This document shows, one piece after another, positions 35,384 to 44,534 of a stretch of 64,000 bases of DNA. This DNA is from Caldilineaceae bacterium bin5 (lineage in GTDB: Bacteria; Chloroflexota; Anaerolineae; Caldilineales; Caldilineaceae), in contig MPML01000005.1 in NCBI GenBank assembly GCA_002238445.1, forward strand, positions 85,146 through 149,145. Direction: 5' to 3'. A program made the translations under genes and the position numbers. A model generated the notes under the pieces. That model was not told where the DNA came from, did not search any database, and was given only the letters and a program-made list of their open reading frames with translations. Positions within the stretch are counted from its first letter, which is position 1. Each line of letters begins with the position of its first letter.

Positions 35384-36313
35384 TCATGCTTCCACTATGC
35401 CAACACGCTCACCAATGTCTTTGATGTATCGGAGAGAAGCGATGTTCTCCCGATCAAATGCCTCGCTTGCTACCCATTCGGCAGGGAGATCGGAGACACT
35501 TCTGGCAACACCGGGCACATCCTCCAGTTCTATCGAGATCACGCCATCGAAGCCGACGTCTTTGAGCGCTATCATCACGGCTTCCCAATCGATCTTTCCT
35601 TTTCCGGGCCGCCAGTGAACATTCGTCATTGCGTCATTGTCGGAAAAGTGGCAATGGAAGATTCGATCACCCAGCTGATAGATGACCATATGGGGAATCT
35701 CACCTACGGGGAACAGGTGGCTGGGATCAAAATTCATCCCCAGTGAGTCCGACCCGACGTGTTCGATTAAACGCAGCATGGAGGCGGCGTTTGCCATGTA
35801 CCGAAACGGATGCGGCTCAAGTGCGTACTTAATTCCCGCTTGCTCACATAGATTACAGCACTGTCGCATGATGTCGACATAATCGAGCCAATTCTGTTGC
35901 CAATTCAGACCTGTGGGGATATCTACCTGGAATTTCTGCATGTGTGGAAGGTCGGTAATCCGCGGGAACTGAATGCCAAAGGGATGGACCGAAACGCTGT
36001 TAACTATCTCTGTTCCAAGCTCGACACCAACCTCGACCAGCTTCTTGAAATGTTCAACAGATTGTTCTCTTTCCCGCTTGTCCGGACTGGCCATTCCTGA
36101 AGGGGTTGAGACAAATTGGGATAGGACGAGGCCTTCGCTGTCAATAATGTTCCTGAGATCTTTGACAGTTTGCGGCGTGTAATATTCGTCGAGAATTTCA
36201 CGCTTCCAGGCAATCAGCTCGACAGCGCTAAACCCCAGCTGTGCGATCCTCGAGATTGCTTCATCGTAAGGGGTGTCCCATTTGAAAGGCCACACAGATG
36301 CACCGAACTTCAT
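35384..36313 (-). CDS. Sugar phosphate isomerase/epimerase (xylose isomerase-like TIM barrel)
   Basis: This 309-residue AP_endonuc_2-type barrel interconverts sugars or sugar derivatives through a bound divalent metal. The expected ligands line up: E166 (YALEPHPF), D196 with H199 (MNFDPSHL), H222 (FHCHFSD) and E262 or E264 (SIELED). The N-terminus MKFGASVWPFKWDTPYDEAI is typical. The frame is open to 36430, but ATG 36313 begins the conserved fold and the upstream residues do not. It is the last gene of the minus-strand sugar-import run, separated from the CUT1 SBP by 245 bp that include a strong stem-loop. It probably acts on the imported sugar. Confidence 0.9.
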   Translation of the reverse strand: MKFGASVWPFKWDTPYDEAISRIAQLGFSAVELIAWKREILDEYYTPQTVKDLRNIIDSEGLVLSQFVSTPSGMASPDKREREQSVEHFKKLVEVGVELGTEIVNSVSVHPFGIQFPRITDLPHMQKFQVDIPTGLNWQQNWLDYVDIMRQCCNLCEQAGIKYALEPHPFRYMANAASMLRLIEHVGSDSLGMNFDPSHLFPVGEIPHMVIYQLGDRIFHCHFSDNDAMTNVHWRPGKGKIDWEAVMIALKDVGFDGVISIELEDVPGVARSVSDLPAEWVASEAFDRENIASLRYIKDIGERVGIVEA

Positions 36314-36510
36314 GGTTTTGTCTCTCTTTCGGAAGGGGTCTGCGATTGTCCAGCAGAATGGGGAGCCAAAGCGCCAGTCAAGGAAAGCCGCGCACAAGTG
36401 GTCGTTTATGCCAGCCCTAGTATGGCTCAAGGGGGGGAAGGGAAAGCCACTGTGCGGTCATCATCGTGGTCACTAAGACAGAAGGCGACGGTTCCAGGTT
36501 TTTCAAGCCT

Positions 36511-36545
36511 CAGGTGACCGGCACTGGAAACGTGCCGGTCACCTG
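36511..36545 (-). terminator. Perfect 14-bp stem-loop after the CUT1 SBP gene
   Basis: CAGGTGACCGGCAC (36511-36524) and its exact complement (36532-36545) enclose TGGAAAC. It starts 13 bp past the SBP stop. There is no clean T-run on the minus strand. It probably protects the SBP message or attenuates read-through to the isomerase gene. Confidence 0.72.
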
Positions 36546-36558
36546 GAACTTTATTCTG

Positions 36559-37920
36559 CTAGGAGCTCGCTAGAATGGTATTAACTTTCTGGCAGAACTC
36601 AGCGACAGATTCGCTTACTGTTTGCACGTCATCGTAGACGCGTTCCAGCATTTCCAGGTTCTCCTTGGCGAGTTCCTGGTACTTGGGTATCAGCGGTACT
36701 GGTACGCCGACGTCAAGGTCTTGTAACTGCACCGTGAGCCAGGGAGTATCCTTGGTGTTCTCAGGGTCGTCCATCCAGCCCTTGATCGAGGGTAGGTAGC
36801 CGACATCGTCGCGGACAGCCCTCCAATCTTCAACCATGGTGTGGATGTAGGCCCACGTCTCAGCGGGATGATCCGAGGCACTATTGACAAACAGCCCCCA
36901 TCGCCAAAGTGGGGACGCTTTCTGCTTGAGTATGCCCTCTGACCACTGCGGGAAGGGAGCGACATCCCATCCGTCGTCTCCTTTGAATCCCCAGTCAGGG
37001 TTGGCCCGCTTGATGGCGGCTGGGTTGTAAGGGCCGGAGAGGTCCATGGACACATACCCTGCCCGGAATGGGTTGCCTGACACGCCAGGCACCTCAAAGC
37101 CCTGTAAGGACACCTGGTGGTTAACTGTCCAGTCAGTGTAATACTCGATGGCATCGATGGCGTCCTGGTTGTCGAGCGCGCAAGAGGTGTGTGTTTCATC
37201 CAGGTAGTCCACGCCAGCTTGGACGAGCATGCCATGCAGCCGTTTGAGGGGCCACTCGGTGCCCGGTCCGTAGGACTGTTGGAAGCCTGGCTGGGTGATG
37301 TTGCCGACGTCATCGCTCTTGGTCAGCTTGAGGGCGAATTCTGTCACTTCTTCCCAGGTTTGCGGCGGCGAATCCGGGTCCAAATCGGCCTCGATGAAGT
37401 GCGCCCGATTGTAGTACAGCGACAGTGCATTCCATTCGAAGGGAACTGCGTACAGCTTGCCGTCCTGGACCAGCCCGTTCAAGCTGGAATCGATGAACAG
37501 ATCCATCGCTTCCTGATCCGAGCCCACGCCAAATCCCTCTGGCGAGACAGGCGCAAGCCAGTTATTGGCGGACAGTTGTGCATAGTTCCAGCCGCCATTG
37601 TTAAATCCGTCCGGCCCCGTGCCAGCGGCCAAGGTCGTGAACAGCCGTGAATCGAGGTCCGCGGTTGTGACAGAGGAGTATTCGACCTCAACATTGGGGT
37701 TCATTTCCTGGAATTCTTCGGCTTTTCTTTGCGCGAATGCCACGACGGGGTCGTAGTTGTGTGTCCAGAAGGTCAGCGTGATCGACGGCTCTGCTGCTGG
37801 CATTTCGCCGGCTTGACTCTCCGCCGGCGCTGCGGCAGGCGCGCAGGCTTGCAGCATAGCTGCTCCTGCTACCAGGCCAGACATCTTAAGAAACCTTCGT
37901 CGGGAAACTTTGTGACTCAT
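36559..37920 (-). CDS. Tat-exported sugar-binding lipoprotein, SBP family 1 (CUT1)
   Basis: This 453-residue binding protein has a Tat motif SRRRFLK (6-12), hydrophobic segment and lipobox MLQAC (C26). The mature part has the SBP_bac_1 pattern: ITLTFWTHNYDP, AEEFQEMNPNVEVEY, AAGTGPDGFNNGG, VPFEWNALSLYYN. AAGGAGG lies 10 bases before ATG 37920. Family members bind mono- or oligosaccharides, glycerol phosphate or polyols. With MalF-type (39004) and MalG-type (38058) permeases immediately upstream it completes a CUT1 importer, apart from the ATPase, which is absent from the window. Confidence 0.93.
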   Translation of the reverse strand: MSHKVSRRRFLKMSGLVAGAAMLQACAPAAAPAESQAGEMPAAEPSITLTFWTHNYDPVVAFAQRKAEEFQEMNPNVEVEYSSVTTADLDSRLFTTLAAGTGPDGFNNGGWNYAQLSANNWLAPVSPEGFGVGSDQEAMDLFIDSSLNGLVQDGKLYAVPFEWNALSLYYNRAHFIEADLDPDSPPQTWEEVTEFALKLTKSDDVGNITQPGFQQSYGPGTEWPLKRLHGMLVQAGVDYLDETHTSCALDNQDAIDAIEYYTDWTVNHQVSLQGFEVPGVSGNPFRAGYVSMDLSGPYNPAAIKRANPDWGFKGDDGWDVAPFPQWSEGILKQKASPLWRWGLFVNSASDHPAETWAYIHTMVEDWRAVRDDVGYLPSIKGWMDDPENTKDTPWLTVQLQDLDVGVPVPLIPKYQELAKENLEMLERVYDDVQTVSESVAEFCQKVNTILASS

Positions 37921-38057
37921 AGCTGACTTACCTCCTTGAATGCTACGGGAAACCACAAGATGAAAGCACAACTGTGACCAAAGGTCACGAGTCTTGACAT
38001 AGGAGCACTACATTCCATTGTGTTCGTTACGCCTCCTTTCTGTCCAGGGTTAGCTGA

Positions 38058-38963
38058 CTATCCCTTGATACCACTGAGGGACACTCCTTCTACGAACTCA
38101 CGTTGGAAGATCAGGAAAACAAGGAACGTTGGCGCCATGCCAATCAGTGCGGCGGCCATCAGTTCATTGTAGTAAGTGATGTATTCCTGCGTAAAGGCGG
38201 CCAGGCCGAGGGGCACGGTAAGAAGATCCTGTCTGGTGATGACCAACAACGGCCAGACGTAGTCATCCCATGTGCTCATGAAAGTGAAGATGGCGAGCGT
38301 CACGAGTGCAGGTTTCGTCAGGGGCAGGACAATAGTCAAGAAAGTGCGAGGTTCACTGGCTCCATCAATGCGAGCCGCATCGATCAACTCGCTGGGAACG
38401 CCCATCATAAACTGACGCAAGAGGAACACGCCGAACGCAGTTACCAGGCCAGGCACAATCAAAGCTATGAGGTTGTTCAGCCAACCAAGCTGATAGACAA
38501 CAATGTAGAGAGGAATGACGACGACGTAGAACGGGATCATCATCGTCGAAAGGACCAGGGCGAAAAGCAGGTCACGGCCGCGATAGGTGAATTTAGCGAA
38601 ACTGTATCCGGCCAATGCGCACAACAATACTCGTCCGGCTGTTACTGCGGCGGTGACGATGACGCTATTGCGGAAGTAAAGGATCATTGGGACGCGCTGA
38701 AATGCCTTGACCAGGTTTTCCGGAAGTAGGAACTCGCCAGGGATAAGACGAAACTCTGGGATGATCGTCTCTTCGATAGGTTTAGACGCTGTGGAGACCA
38801 TCCAAATGAGTGGGAGAAGCATGATGGCACTACCCAGGAGGAGGACCGCGTACAGAGCTGCCTTGCCCAATATCCCCCGGCCAGACGCTGCGGGTTTTTC
38901 TTGCCGGTCGACGGCGTTGGCGGCAGGCTCAGAATCCCTGTCAGCAGAAACGGCTGTACTCAA
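38058..38963 (-). CDS. CUT1 sugar ABC permease, MalG/UgpE type
   Basis: This 301-residue permease has a ~35-residue polar N-terminus and six expected helices. The EAA loop SELIDAARIDGASEPRTFL contacts the ATPase, and the C-terminal REFVEGVSLSGIKG is the family ending. The start is TTG 38963 with a perfect AAGGAGG (38970-38976) six bases upstream. It pairs with the permease at 39004 (40 bp gap) and the SBP at 36559. Confidence 0.93.
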   Translation of the reverse strand: MSTAVSADRDSEPAANAVDRQEKPAASGRGILGKAALYAVLLLGSAIMLLPLIWMVSTASKPIEETIIPEFRLIPGEFLLPENLVKAFQRVPMILYFRNSVIVTAAVTAGRVLLCALAGYSFAKFTYRGRDLLFALVLSTMMIPFYVVVIPLYIVVYQLGWLNNLIALIVPGLVTAFGVFLLRQFMMGVPSELIDAARIDGASEPRTFLTIVLPLTKPALVTLAIFTFMSTWDDYVWPLLVITRQDLLTVPLGLAAFTQEYITYYNELMAAALIGMAPTFLVFLIFQREFVEGVSLSGIKG

Positions 38964-38969
38964 GGTTGA

Positions 38970-38976
38970 CCTCCTT
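38970..38976 (-). promoter_or_regulatory. Shine-Dalgarno that fixes the TTG start of the MalG-type permease
   Basis: AAGGAGG on the minus strand with a six-base spacer to TTG 38963-38961. Confidence 0.75.
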
Positions 38977-39003
38977 CTGAGAGCTAAGGGCGATCACGAA
39001 TCA

Positions 39004-39894
39004 TCATCCTACATCTGAGCGGAAAACCCGCAGTTGCAATAGGGTCAATGCCATTAAGATGACGAAAAGTATCATGGCCATGGCGCTAGCATAGCCCATT
39101 TTCAAGAAGAGAAACGCGTTTTCGTAGATCAGCATTGGCAACACGCGCGTGGCGCCATGCGGACCGCCCCGAGTCAGAAGATAGATGGGCGTGAAAACCT
39201 GGAAAGAGTTGATGATTGAGATGACCATGACAAACAGTGTTGCGGGCATTAGGAGGGGTAGGGTTATATGCCAGAATCGTTGCCAACTGTTTGCCCCATC
39301 CACATCGGCGGCTTCGTAGAATACACGCGAGATGTTCTGCAGACCGGCAAGGAATAGGACCATGTAGTAGCCCATGCTTTTCCAGAGACTAAGGACGATG
39401 ATGGCCAACAGCGCGTATTGTGAATCTTCGAGAAGCTTGATCCCTGGCTGTCCGAAGAAGCGCATGATATGGGCGTTCAGACCAAATGAGCGATGAAATA
39501 TCAGGTACCAGACCATGGACGCCACAACCCAAGAGACGACTACCGGAGTGAAGAAGATGGTGCGAAAAACGCCTCGCATTCTCATCTCCTGGTTGAACAG
39601 AAGAGCCAGCGCCAGAGCGATCGCCCACATGATCGGGTTCAGCCCAACGGCGTAGATGGCGGTGGTCCTGAGGGAGCGGAGGAACTCCGGGTCCCTCACA
39701 AACATCGTTATATAGTTGTCTAAGCCGATAAATTCGGGCGTCCCTGACAGCGACCAAGAAGTGAAGCCGATGTAGAGGGCATTGAGAACCGGGTAGACGC
39801 TAAAAACGATGAGTAGTAAGAGAGCTGGGACAGCGAATGCAAAGCCCCACACGTTTTGATAGAAAACAGGGCTTCGCCTGCGGACTCGTAGCAC
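39004..39894 (-). CDS. CUT1 sugar ABC permease, MalF/UgpA type
   Basis: This 296-residue permease contains an N-terminal helix FAFAVPALLLLIVFSVYP, the motif FTSWSLSGTPEFIGLDNY, and the EAA loop YEAADVDGANSWQRFWHITLPLL. The start is GTG 39894, with AAAGGAGG (39901-39908) six bases upstream. It is the first gene of the CUT1 set and starts 133 bp past the end of the iduronate-sulfatase-like gene on the same strand, so it may be either read through from there or driven by its own promoter in that gap. Confidence 0.93.
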   Translation of the reverse strand: MLRVRRRSPVFYQNVWGFAFAVPALLLLIVFSVYPVLNALYIGFTSWSLSGTPEFIGLDNYITMFVRDPEFLRSLRTTAIYAVGLNPIMWAIALALALLFNQEMRMRGVFRTIFFTPVVVSWVVASMVWYLIFHRSFGLNAHIMRFFGQPGIKLLEDSQYALLAIIVLSLWKSMGYYMVLFLAGLQNISRVFYEAADVDGANSWQRFWHITLPLLMPATLFVMVISIINSFQVFTPIYLLTRGGPHGATRVLPMLIYENAFLFLKMGYASAMAMILFVILMALTLLQLRVFRSDVG

Positions 39895-40027
39895 GCCACA
39901 CCTCCTTTCCGTTTTGCGTGAACAACATGTGCGCAGTAGCGCTTATCTGCTTTGTTACGATAGAGGCAAAGCTTCTTTATGGTCACGCAGGAATCTGACG
40001 ACCACTGCCTCAACTCTTGACGAACTA

Positions 40028-41494
40028 TCAGGGCACCGAGTCTCTAATTGGCTCCCATCCGGCTGTCAGCATTTGGTCCAGGGCCTCAACCAGGGCGCTG
40101 TTTTGCGGTCGCCTAGCTATGTTCACATTTTCCAAGGGGTCCTTGTGAAGGTCGAAGAGTTCAAAGGCTTGTCCCGATGCGGATTCGCGCAGATGCCAGA
40201 GGTCGCCTTCAGTGGGAACATTGGAATAGCGCGTGAGGCGGTAGCGATCAGTGCGCAAGGTATGCGCATGGCCTTGGTGCATCGTCGAGAAGACGCCGGT
40301 CTTCCACTCTTGCTGCGGGTCTTCGAGCAGGGGCGCCAGACTCAGTCCTTCCAGGTGCGGCGGCTGATTTAATCCGGACAGATCGCAGAGGGTGGGATAG
40401 AGATCGACCAGTTCGACAAGAGCGTTGCAGGTTGCGCCTTTGGTCATGCCTGGGGCCGACACGAGCATTGGGATGCGTGTGGATTCTTCGAAGCTTGTCG
40501 TTTTAGACCACAGTTTGTGCTCGCCGAGATGCCAGCCATTGTCGCCCCATAGGACAATTACGGTTTCGTCGAGCTGGCCGAGCCTCTCGAGCTCGGCCAA
40601 AACCTTCCCGATTTGGGCGTCGGTGAAACTGACGCTTGCCCAATAGCCGTGGATGCATTCTCGTTGTTTTTCTTCACTGAGGAGTGGGAAATCGTCCTCT
40701 CGATATTTTCCCAGGTCGGAATAAGTGCGGTCGATTTCCTCTTCGCCGTAGTGTAGAAAGTCACCCAGATTTGAAGCGCCGACGGCGTCTTGCGGAAGAA
40801 AGGGATTTCCGGCGAGATCCACGTGGTCGCGGTCGTAAAGATCCCAATACTTTTGGGGCACGGCCCAGGGAAGGTGAGGCCGGTAGAAGCCCAACGCCAG
40901 GAAGAGGGGGTCTTCCTGTCCTTGGAACTCTCGCAGCACCTCGATAGCCCGCTGGGCGATGATCCCGTCGGGATAGGCTTCGTCAGGTGCGTCGGCGGCT
41001 TCGCAGATGGGTGGGAGATCGAGGTCAGCCTTGCCCTGCCTGAATTGGCGGCCAAAGTTCTTCAACTTTATGCGGTTTTCCTCAAGCTGATAGCCGGCGC
41101 AGTAGCCGTGGACAGTATAAGCCTGTTCGTTGAACGTGTCTTGGTAGCGCCTTGTCCAGCTGGCCTCGTCGTCGTCGTTTATGTGATACACCTTGCCTAT
41201 AGAAATCGTCTGGAAGCCATGTGTTTTCAGGTAGCCGGGCAGAGTCGGATCGCCGTTTCCCGGAGAGCCAAGACCCCAGCGATTGCCGGTCGGTTTGGTA
41301 GGGCGTTTTCCGGTGAGGAGACTGATCCGCGAGGGGCCGCAGACAGGCACCTGGCAGAAAGCGCGGTTGAATAGAAGGCCGCGAGACGCGATCTTGTCAA
41401 GGTTTGGCGTATGCAGTTTGGCTTTGCCAAAGCAGTTGATCTCAGGGCGGAGGTCGTCAACCGCGATGAAGAGAATGTTTTTGCGCTTCGTCAT
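40028..41494 (-). CDS. Iduronate-2-sulfatase-like sulfatase (CGPSR)
   Basis: This 488-residue sulfatase differs from the other four. Its opening KRKNILFIAVDDLRPEINCFG and signature VPVCGPSRISLLTGKRPT resemble iduronate-2-sulfatases rather than choline/aryl types. C52 is the formylglycine precursor, and the second metal site is WGDNGWHLGEHKLWSK. YRPHLPWAVPQKYWDLYD is another family mark. No signal peptide is present. ATG 41494 overlaps the stop of the SBP gene (ATGA), so the two are translationally coupled and should act on the same imported molecule. Substrates in the family include sulfated uronic acids. Confidence 0.94.
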   Translation of the reverse strand: MTKRKNILFIAVDDLRPEINCFGKAKLHTPNLDKIASRGLLFNRAFCQVPVCGPSRISLLTGKRPTKPTGNRWGLGSPGNGDPTLPGYLKTHGFQTISIGKVYHINDDDEASWTRRYQDTFNEQAYTVHGYCAGYQLEENRIKLKNFGRQFRQGKADLDLPPICEAADAPDEAYPDGIIAQRAIEVLREFQGQEDPLFLALGFYRPHLPWAVPQKYWDLYDRDHVDLAGNPFLPQDAVGASNLGDFLHYGEEEIDRTYSDLGKYREDDFPLLSEEKQRECIHGYWASVSFTDAQIGKVLAELERLGQLDETVIVLWGDNGWHLGEHKLWSKTTSFEESTRIPMLVSAPGMTKGATCNALVELVDLYPTLCDLSGLNQPPHLEGLSLAPLLEDPQQEWKTGVFSTMHQGHAHTLRTDRYRLTRYSNVPTEGDLWHLRESASGQAFELFDLHKDPLENVNIARRPQNSALVEALDQMLTAGWEPIRDSVP

Positions 41495-43557
41495 GACATG
41501 TCGTCTAGATAGTACTGCTCCGGGTAGGTAATTGCACCTGGATAGGCGACAACCCAGGGGCCTAACCAACCACCCAAGGGCAACTGATCGCGCGTGGGTG
41601 TGTTCTTGACGCGGTTGCCGATGATGGCGGGACGCGGCAGGTCAGCAATTATACCCAGCCAGAAAGGCCCTTCGTCGACGTGAATCTGCAATATCTCGTA
41701 GACCAGCTCATCCCGCTTTTGGCGATCGGGTTCGCTGCGGGCCTGCTTGTGCAACTGCCACATGCGGTAAGCTGGATCGTCAGGCGCGGGTTCGTCCCAT
41801 GGCGGTTGGCGGTCATGGGCGGGCTTGTCGGCGTCAATTCCTTCTCTGGGCGTTCCTTCAAGGCTCATCCATGCGCCGTAGAGGGGGGCCCAGCGGCCGC
41901 TGGGGCCGAATGAGGTCAGGAACACCGGGAAACTGAGCAGGTCGGCCGAACCTGGCGCGCCGCCGCCAAAAACGCGGATATCGTAGGTTCCCCCCAGGAA
42001 AATCTGCCCTAGCTGTGCGCCTGGCATGGCGTCAACCCTGGCGTCCAGTCCGATGGCACGCCAGTCCTCTTTCATCAGTTCAGCAGATTCGGTAAATGGG
42101 CTGCCGGCGTTTATCTGGATCCAGATCTCAAGGGGTTCGCCGCTGGGCAGCTGGCGCCATCCATCGCCATTCTGATCGGTTACACCGGCTTCATCCAGCA
42201 GGCCGGCGGCCTTCTCGGGATCGTGTTCGACGGCGAGGTTGAGCAGTTGGTCCAACAGCTCTTTGCCGCGAGGCGAGCTGTGGTATTGGCGCGAATTTAT
42301 CGAATCGACTGCGGTGCTGGCGGGTCCGCCTAAACCGAAGAAGGTCAGTTTGCGGATGCGCTCGCGGTCGATTCCATGGGAGAGCGCCCGTCTAAACTCG
42401 ACTTTACGGTAGATGGACTGCTTTTCGGGTTCGGGGTAGTTCCAGTTGATGCCCCAGGCCGGTGCGCCGCCGGCGCCATTGTCCCATAGCTCAAGACGAT
42501 AGTTACCTTCTTCTTCATTGTCTTTATATATTGCAATGTCACGCAGGCTGAGGTTGGGATGTGCCATGAAATCGATCTCGCCATTGATGATCTTCAGGTT
42601 GAGAATCTCGTTGTTCTCGGCAAAACTGACGTCAACCGTATCGATGTACGGCAGTTGATTGTCCGCCGTATCCACCATGTAATAGTAGGGGTTGCGTTCC
42701 ATCACCAAACGCTGGCCTGCTTCCAGCCGTACCGGCCGCCACGCGTTCAGAACCGGATGTTCGGGATTCGTCCACCATTCCTGCTTTTCGGTAAAGGTGG
42801 CAAAGTCCTGGACGTCAGAGTAGTCAGGATGGAACTGCTCCATGTAGTGTCGCGGTTGCGCGTCCAAACCGGTCCCGATGCCTCCACCTGCCCAGGCTGC
42901 GATTTCAATATCGGTAATCGGTGAAGGGCCGGCAAATTGGATAGAGAGCGTATGGTCGTCTACTTTCGACAGCTGCATGGGGGCATCGCCCGACATGGTC
43001 CAAGAGGGCCGGGAAGAGGGGTGCTCGTCGTTTAGAATCATATCCTCCCACCAGAAGATAACGTCGTCGACGGTGAACGGTTCGCCATCGGACCAGCGGG
43101 TACCTTCGCGGTAGTAGAGGGTCCAGATGGTGGCGTCATCGTTGACTTCCCATGCTTTGGCCAGGCCTGGCCCAACCTCTTGTCCGCCCTCCGTCCAATG
43201 GAGGCTGGAGTGCGCGTACATGAATTGCGTTTGATCTGAGAAGGAGCTGCTTGTTGTCGCCTTACGCAGGGTTCCGCCATAGTGGCCCACATCGGACCAG
43301 GGCAGATCCAGAACCATGGGATCTACAGGCAGGCGTTCGTCAACAGGAGGTAGTTCGCCCGCTTTGACCATGTCGGCCAACATCGGCGCTTCGCCGTACT
43401 GTGAGGCAGGTGTTGCGACTTCCTCTCCCTGGACTGCTGGAGGACTTTCGGCTTCGGGCGCGGGGGCGCTTGGGGAACAGGCCGCGGCAATTGTGCCGGC
43501 GGCGGCAATAGCTGAGAGTTGCAAGAATCTCCGGCGGGACATCTTTCGCTCAATCAT
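41491..43557 (-). CDS. Tat-exported lipoprotein SBP, family 5 (orphan, coupled to a sulfatase)
   Basis: This 688-residue binding protein carries a Tat motif SRRRFLQ (6-12) and lipobox IAAAC (C27). The mature portion is a close paralogue of the SBP at 30839: SPHW-like LHWTEGGQEVGPGLAKAWEVN, TRWSDGEPFTVDDVIFWWEDM, RALSHGIDRERIRKLTFFGLG and the ending LPLGGWLGPWVVAYPGAITYPE. No DppB/DppC pair accompanies it; the next gene is a sulfatase overlapping by four bases, then a CUT1 system of a different class. It may share the DppBC at 28-30 kb or permeases elsewhere. Confidence 0.92.
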   Translation of the reverse strand: MIERKMSRRRFLQLSAIAAAGTIAAACSPSAPAPEAESPPAVQGEEVATPASQYGEAPMLADMVKAGELPPVDERLPVDPMVLDLPWSDVGHYGGTLRKATTSSSFSDQTQFMYAHSSLHWTEGGQEVGPGLAKAWEVNDDATIWTLYYREGTRWSDGEPFTVDDVIFWWEDMILNDEHPSSRPSWTMSGDAPMQLSKVDDHTLSIQFAGPSPITDIEIAAWAGGGIGTGLDAQPRHYMEQFHPDYSDVQDFATFTEKQEWWTNPEHPVLNAWRPVRLEAGQRLVMERNPYYYMVDTADNQLPYIDTVDVSFAENNEILNLKIINGEIDFMAHPNLSLRDIAIYKDNEEEGNYRLELWDNGAGGAPAWGINWNYPEPEKQSIYRKVEFRRALSHGIDRERIRKLTFFGLGGPASTAVDSINSRQYHSSPRGKELLDQLLNLAVEHDPEKAAGLLDEAGVTDQNGDGWRQLPSGEPLEIWIQINAGSPFTESAELMKEDWRAIGLDARVDAMPGAQLGQIFLGGTYDIRVFGGGAPGSADLLSFPVFLTSFGPSGRWAPLYGAWMSLEGTPREGIDADKPAHDRQPPWDEPAPDDPAYRMWQLHKQARSEPDRQKRDELVYEILQIHVDEGPFWLGIIADLPRPAIIGNRVKNTPTRDQLPLGGWLGPWVVAYPGAITYPEQYYLDDMS

Positions 43558-44534
43558 GGCCTTTGTTTTCCTCTCCTAATAGGTTTTTCTCTCTACCCGT
43601 TTATCTGCCGAAACGTTACATTGGACGAGGTTTCAGGAGATTTCATGGCAAGCGCTGAAACCACCTTGACTCACGCGATCATCCTTGCCGCACTGGGCGC
43701 TGTGGGCAGCGGAACTGCAATTGCTTGAGAAAAAGCTGGTAATCCGCGGTGCAAAATCGAGAGGAACGCCATCATGACTCTACTCGTGCTCTCTGTCATT
43801 AGGTTGCCTGCGATTAGGCAACTGACTCGATGAACCGGGCATTGCCGAAGCTAGCGGAAGAGAAGTTCCAACTCGTATTCCTATAGGAGGAATGGAGGAG
43901 GGGCTGATCGTAACATAGTCAGTGTAGTCGTCCAAATCGATACCAAATGTAAGGTGTGTCCCAAATTCTTGGTTAGACGTTGTCTGAATCAGGATTTACG
44001 GGATTTGGAGATTTTCGGGATTGCAGGCGAACGGGTGGTGGTTGTCAAGGGGATCCATTTTCGTCGGTTGATAAGGCAGATTGCAGAGGGACAATGATAT
44101 GGGATGCACCCCAAAGGTATGCATTTCCCTGATTCACTGTGTGGAATTGTTGGGTTTGCCGGCATCTCGTGGGAATTCGGGGGAGCCGACTGTGGTAGCT
44201 GGAGCAAGCCGATTTGCAGGGGATCTTGTTTCGAGGGTATTTGTCACTCAGGGCGGTAACTGTTACCCTTCCCACTGCTGATACTCGCGGCGGTAGAGCA
44301 GAGCCGTAGCCTGGTCTTGCTACCGGGAACCAGCGAAAAATGGGTTGCCATGTTCGTTTCCCCGGCCCCTCATTAATGATCGTTGAATTCCTGCTCTGTT
44401 TCCTTCGCGGTTCAAGGCGGGTGTGGGCATACTGGAACGAGAAACGGTCAGATCGAAGGTAATGGTCCGAAGCGGCCGGCGTTGTCAGGCGTGGTGAATG
44501 CATTACCCGCAATAGTCATTTATTGGAGTGCGAC
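43558..44534. other. Divergent intergenic region
   Basis: This gap separates the minus-strand SBP gene from the plus-strand sulfatase and must hold both promoters. At 43645-43728 a 27-codon frame with AGGAG in front encodes a hydrophobic peptide; it is not supported as a gene. At about 43985-44022 there is an ATCAGGATTTACGGGATTTGG type stretch, a pattern often seen between bacterial genes. Nothing else was recognised. Confidence 0.45.

Noticed and set aside
43645..43728. 27-codon hydrophobic mini-gene with a good AGGAG site
   Set aside because: The short peptide (MASAETTLTHAIILAALGAV...) could be real, but nothing supports expression or homology; such a frame can arise by chance.
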